This document shows positions 61,131 through 64,000 of a stretch of DNA of 64,000 nucleotides, piece by piece. Source of the DNA: Diaphorobacter caeni. GTDB taxonomy: Bacteria; Pseudomonadota; Gammaproteobacteria; Burkholderiales; Burkholderiaceae_C. Each line of letters opens with the position of its first letter. The stretch's first letter is position 1. Location of the stretch: positions 62,001-126,000 of the forward strand of contig NZ_JADKYZ010000004.1 in assembly GCF_015354245.1 (NCBI RefSeq). Reading direction: 5' to 3'. Position numbers and translations under genes: made by a program. The notes beneath the pieces are model-generated. The model searched no databases, had not been told where the DNA came from, and saw only the letters and a list, made by a program, of their open reading frames with translations.

Positions 61131-61874
61131 CTAGTTCATCCACATGCCGCCGCTGATGTCGAGCGACGTGCCGGTGATCCAGTTCGATGCGGGCGAGCAC
61201 AGGAACAGCGCCGCCTGCGCGATGTCCTGCGCCGTGCCATAGCGGCCGAGCGGCACCGTGTTGTTGGCGGAAGGTGCAGCGCTGCCGGTCACGTTCGCCC
61301 ACATCGCCGTTTCGACGGGCCCGGGGGCCAGCGTGTTGGCGTACACGCCATGCGGCGCGCCGGCCTTGGCGATCCAGCGCATCATTCCGTGCACCGCGCT
61401 TTTCGATGCGACATAGGCCGGCCCCGACGCGACGCCGCCGTTCTTCGCCGCGATGGAACCCGCCGCGAGAATCTTGCCGAAGCCCTGCTGGCACATCAGC
61501 GGAAACAGCTTGCGCGTGGGATTGACGACGCCGCGCACGTTGACGTTCATGATCGCGTCCCACTCGTCATCGGTGCTGTCGCCCAGCGGCGTGCGCGCGA
61601 TGATGCCAGCGCACAGCACGAGGATGTCGATCTTGCCGTGCTTGGCGATCACGGCGTCCATCACCTTGTCGGTCTCGGCGCGCGAGGTCACGTCGTACTG
61701 CAGATACTCGACGCCTGCGCCCAGGTCTTCGCTGGCCGCGCGATCGGTGGCGATCACCTTGGCGCCCGCTGCTGCGAAGGCCGCAGAAATCGCGCGGCCC
61801 ATGCCGCCCGCGCCGCCGGTGATGAAGGCGACCTGCCCGCTCAGGTCCGCCGGGCCACTCATATGCTGTGTCAT
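61131..61874 (-). CDS. SDR-family oxidoreductase
   Basis: 247-residue classical short-chain dehydrogenase. The cofactor motif TGGAGGMG, the NAG-equivalent LCAGI, the catalytic Ser (AAGSIAAKNGG), YVASK and the closing DISGGMWMN are all visible. It belongs to the same size class as 3-oxoacyl-ACP or hydroxyacyl dehydrogenases. In the array it may oxidise the hydroxyl made by the hydratase. AAGGAG lies about 8 nt before the ATG at 61874. Confidence 0.92.
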   Translation of the reverse strand: MTQHMSGPADLSGQVAFITGGAGGMGRAISAAFAAAGAKVIATDRAASEDLGAGVEYLQYDVTSRAETDKVMDAVIAKHGKIDILVLCAGIIARTPLGDSTDDEWDAIMNVNVRGVVNPTRKLFPLMCQQGFGKILAAGSIAAKNGGVASGPAYVASKSAVHGMMRWIAKAGAPHGVYANTLAPGPVETAMWANVTGSAAPSANNTVPLGRYGTAQDIAQAALFLCSPASNWITGTSLDISGGMWMN

Positions 61875-61911
61875 CTCGTTTGCTCCTTGATATGTCATTG
61901 TTTTGGGGGCT

Positions 61912-62754
61912 TCAGCGAAAGGTCGCCTTCGCCGACATCGCGAGTTCGCCATCGGGCCCGCGCGCCCACAGCGTCAGGCTGCCATCGCTCTCGCGCTTGC
62001 CTTCCAGCCGGAATCCGCGCGCAACGAACAGCGGGCTCACGCCGCGAAAATCAAACTGCGCGAGCTGTTTGCCGCCACCGTGCTCGAGCGCCAGCCGCTG
62101 CAGCAGCGTCGCGGTGAGCGGTCCGTGCACCACGAGGTCGGGGTAGCCCTCTTCGTCACGCGCGTAGCTCTGGTCGTAATGGATGCGATGGCCGTTGAAG
62201 GTGAGCGCCGAGTAGCGGAACAGCAGCGTGGTGTCGGGCTGAAAGTCGCGCCCGAACTCCGCGACCTCGGCATAGGGCTCCGGCTTGGGCTGCGGCGTTC
62301 CGGGTGGCGTGGCCTCGCGGTACACGATGTCCTGCTCCTCGACGATGCAGGTCTTGCCTTCGCACGAGGTGGTGTGCACCACCGTCACGAACCACAGCGA
62401 ACCGCGCTTGCCGACCTTGTTCTCGACCTTGCTGATGAGGCTTCGGCGCGTGGCCATGCTGTCGATCGGCAGGTCGGCCAGATACTGGATGCGGCTGCCC
62501 GCCCACATGCGGCGCGGCAGTTCGATGGGCGGCAGAAAGCCGCCGCGCTGCGGATGGCCGTCGGTGCCGAGGCCGCTTCTGCGCACCACCGGGTTGAAGA
62601 ACATCCACTGCCAACCGTGCGGCAGCGCCTCGCCAATGCCCGGCGCGCGCTCCATGTCGAGCGTTGCCGCCATGGCCTGCACGGCGTGCGGCAGGATGCG
62701 CTCGCGATGCTCGTCTTCGCGGCCGATCCAGGATTCATACGCAGCAGCATTCAC
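61912..62754 (-). CDS. FAS1-like/MaoC hydratase (mesaconyl-CoA hydratase-like)
   Basis: 280-residue double-hot-dog protein. Hallmarks are RGGFLPPIELPRRMWAGSRI, the FRYSALTFNGHRIHYDQSY block with its His, and DLVVHGPLTATLLQRLA. This matches the mesaconyl-C4-CoA / itaconyl-CoA hydratase group, which works with CaiB-type CoA-transferases and CitE-like lyases. It starts with GTG at 62754, AAGGAG 9 nt upstream. It is 37 bp before the SDR gene. Confidence 0.88.
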   Translation of the reverse strand: MNAAAYESWIGREDEHRERILPHAVQAMAATLDMERAPGIGEALPHGWQWMFFNPVVRRSGLGTDGHPQRGGFLPPIELPRRMWAGSRIQYLADLPIDSMATRRSLISKVENKVGKRGSLWFVTVVHTTSCEGKTCIVEEQDIVYREATPPGTPQPKPEPYAEVAEFGRDFQPDTTLLFRYSALTFNGHRIHYDQSYARDEEGYPDLVVHGPLTATLLQRLALEHGGGKQLAQFDFRGVSPLFVARGFRLEGKRESDGSLTLWARGPDGELAMSAKATFR

Positions 62755-62791
62755 CTTGCTTCACTCCTTTGTATTGTTATGGTTTGGTGGC

Positions 62792-64000
62792 TCACGCGAG
62801 CTTGGCGTCGAACACGTTCGCGGGGTAGGGGCGGAAATCGCGCACCAGCTTGAAGCTGCCATCGGCCTGCGCCTGGATGATGGCCTCCTGCCGCGCACCA
62901 CGATGGTCGCCCGCCTTGTAGCTCACGTTGCGCGCACCGCCCACGGTGGCGTTGGTCATGGTCTCCATCACGTCGACCAGGTTCGCGCGGGTGAGCGGCT
63001 TTCCGCTGTCGAGCAGCATCTTGAAGCCCTTCACGAACAGCGCGCCGTTGCTCCAGCCGTTGAGGCCGAACACGCCCACCGGATCGTTCGGATAGAGCTT
63101 GGGGACGTTCTCGCGGTAGGCCTTGATCTCGGCATCGTCCGCGCCCACGGGCATGAGCCACGATGAGAAATAGGTGCCGTTGAGCAGATCGCCCGCGAGC
63201 TTGCGCGTGGTGGGATCGGCGGTGAAGAACGGGGCCATCCACTTGCTTTGAAAGCCCACGCGCTCCGCCGCCTTGAGCGCCGACGCGAGGTTGGCATTCG
63301 AGCCGAACAGGATCACCACTTCGGCCTTCGCATTCGCGAGCTTGCGCACGTGCGGCGTGAAGTCGGTGTTGCGCACCTCGAAGGGAATCGACTCGGCGGC
63401 CTGCTTGCCATTGGCCTGCATGTACAGATCAAAACCGCGCTTGGCCGAGCGGCCCAGCTCGTCGTTTTCCCAGAGCAGCGCCACCTTCGTGGCCTTCAGA
63501 TCGGTGAGTGCGAAATCGAGGTTGGACGCGGCCGACCAGCCGTAGTCCGGCAGCAGCGGGAACACCAGCCGCTCCGAGAACAGCGCCGTTGCGCCGCCGA
63601 TGGGGCCGATCACCGGCAGCCCCACTTCCTTGGCATACGGAATCACCGCCACCGACTGCGCCGTGCCGGTGGGTGCGGCGAGCGCGAAGATCTTGTTTTC
63701 CTCGACCAGCCGCTTGGTCACGGCCACGCTGCGAGCGGGCTCGTAGCCGTCGTCGTAGGTGATGTAGTTGATCTTCCAGCCATTCAGCGCATTGGTCTCG
63801 TTGGCCCATTTGAAGCAGGCCTCGGCCGCATGGGTGAGCACCGTATAGAACGGCACGGGCCCGGTGATCGGCGTGAACGCGCCGACGGTGACCGTCTTGC
63901 TCGCGACGTCGATGCCCGGCGATGCCTGCTGCGCCTGTGCCAGTTGGGGCAGTGCGAGGGACGCGGCGGCGGCGGTGCCGGTGGTGATGAACGACCTTCT
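62792..64000 (-). CDS. Liv-type ABC transporter substrate-binding protein (5' end outside window)
   Basis: 402 codons are present and the frame is open at the right edge. The first visible residues, RRSFITTGTAAAASLALPQLAQAQQ, are a signal peptide, so only a few codons are missing. VTVGAFTPITGPVPFYTVLTHAAEA opens the type I periplasmic-binding fold, and GLPVIGPIGGATALFSERL and GFQSKWMAPFFTADPTTRKLAGDL follow. It is the soluble receptor for the LivHMGF importer encoded downstream and is the first gene of the array seen here. Confidence 0.93.
   Translation of the reverse strand, partial: RRSFITTGTAAAASLALPQLAQAQQASPGIDVASKTVTVGAFTPITGPVPFYTVLTHAAEACFKWANETNALNGWKINYITYDDGYEPARSVAVTKRLVEENKIFALAAPTGTAQSVAVIPYAKEVGLPVIGPIGGATALFSERLVFPLLPDYGWSAASNLDFALTDLKATKVALLWENDELGRSAKRGFDLYMQANGKQAAESIPFEVRNTDFTPHVRKLANAKAEVVILFGSNANLASALKAAERVGFQSKWMAPFFTADPTTRKLAGDLLNGTYFSSWLMPVGADDAEIKAYRENVPKLYPNDPVGVFGLNGWSNGALFVKGFKMLLDSGKPLTRANLVDVMETMTNATVGGARNVSYKAGDHRGARQEAIIQAQADGSFKLVRDFRPYPANVFDAKLA

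Noticed and set aside
59502-62117. Plus-strand open frame of ~870 codons across the livH/dehydrogenase/SDR region
   Set aside because: It crosses several well-supported minus-strand genes, has no domain and shows the Arg/His-rich composition of an antisense frame.
1-64000. tRNA, rRNA, CRISPR, integrase or transposase genes
   Set aside because: No cloverleaf with a TTCGA arm, no rRNA-like segment, no regular direct repeats and no integrase or transposase motif were found by eye; a dedicated scan could still find a short RNA gene.

Overview
The window is a GC-rich chromosomal segment of a betaproteobacterium, most likely of the family Comamonadaceae (order Burkholderiales). The basis is the high GC content, three tripartite-tricarboxylate (Bug/TctC-type) receptors without their membrane subunits nearby, an IPTL-CTERM sorting tail, the birA-SPOR gene order and a topoisomerase III carrying a SWIB domain. 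I found no rRNA, tRNA, CRISPR array, transposase or phage gene. The genus cannot be fixed from the sequence alone.

Layout. 1-10.7 kb: end of an OmpA-like gene, a 167-bp palindromic intergenic element, then housekeeping and accessory genes (DUF924, HPF-like factor, class I glutamine amidotransferase-like hydrolase, SlyD-like isomerase) and a LysR-controlled AtuA/AtuA-C/Bug cluster. 11-16.7 kb: an IclR regulator followed by an operon of a cysteine-less thiolase-like protein, its DUF35 partner, a Bug receptor and an ADP-forming acyl-CoA synthetase, which looks like a CoA-ester catabolic unit. 17.1-21.8 kb: a tandem duplication of a two-gene cassette, a secreted protein with a C-terminal sorting tail followed by a collagen-like protein with a jelly-roll-like C-terminus, set in AT-rich DNA with a conserved leader. 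It is followed by a convergent glycosyltransferase.

22.9-30.5 kb: ferritin-like protein, small unknowns, the tRNA-modifying DTW enzyme, a methyltransferase, and an aldehyde dehydrogenase plus beta-hydroxyacid dehydrogenase pair. 30.5-35.9 kb: a MarR-led AaeXAB-like efflux operon (FUSC, DUF1656, HlyD, outer-membrane channel). 36-40 kb: an IPTL-CTERM protein, a LysE-type exporter and a flavin-dependent halogenase. 40-46.4 kb: topB-SWIB divergent from a SET-domain methyltransferase, then birA, a SPOR protein and an unknown exported protein. 46.4-49.6 kb: an N-formylglutamate amidohydrolase-like enzyme, a GntR regulator, a MobA-like transferase and a CitE-like lyase. 49.7-50.2 kb: a repeat block bounded by inverted arms.

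50.2-64 kb is one long minus-strand array, probably a single catabolic locus. It has a Liv-type ABC importer (receptor, two permeases, two ATPases), a second receptor of the Bug type, two class III CoA-transferases, two hot-dog hydratases, an SDR, a beta-hydroxyacid dehydrogenase, an SMP-30-like hydrolase and an isochorismatase-like protein that lacks the usual cysteine. Together these suggest import of a small carboxylic acid, CoA activation, hydration and oxidation; the substrate cannot be read from the sequence.

The most unusual features are the duplicated sorting-tail/collagen cassette, the thiolase-like/DUF35 pair without a catalytic cysteine, the topB-SWIB/SET pair, and the two palindromic intergenic elements.
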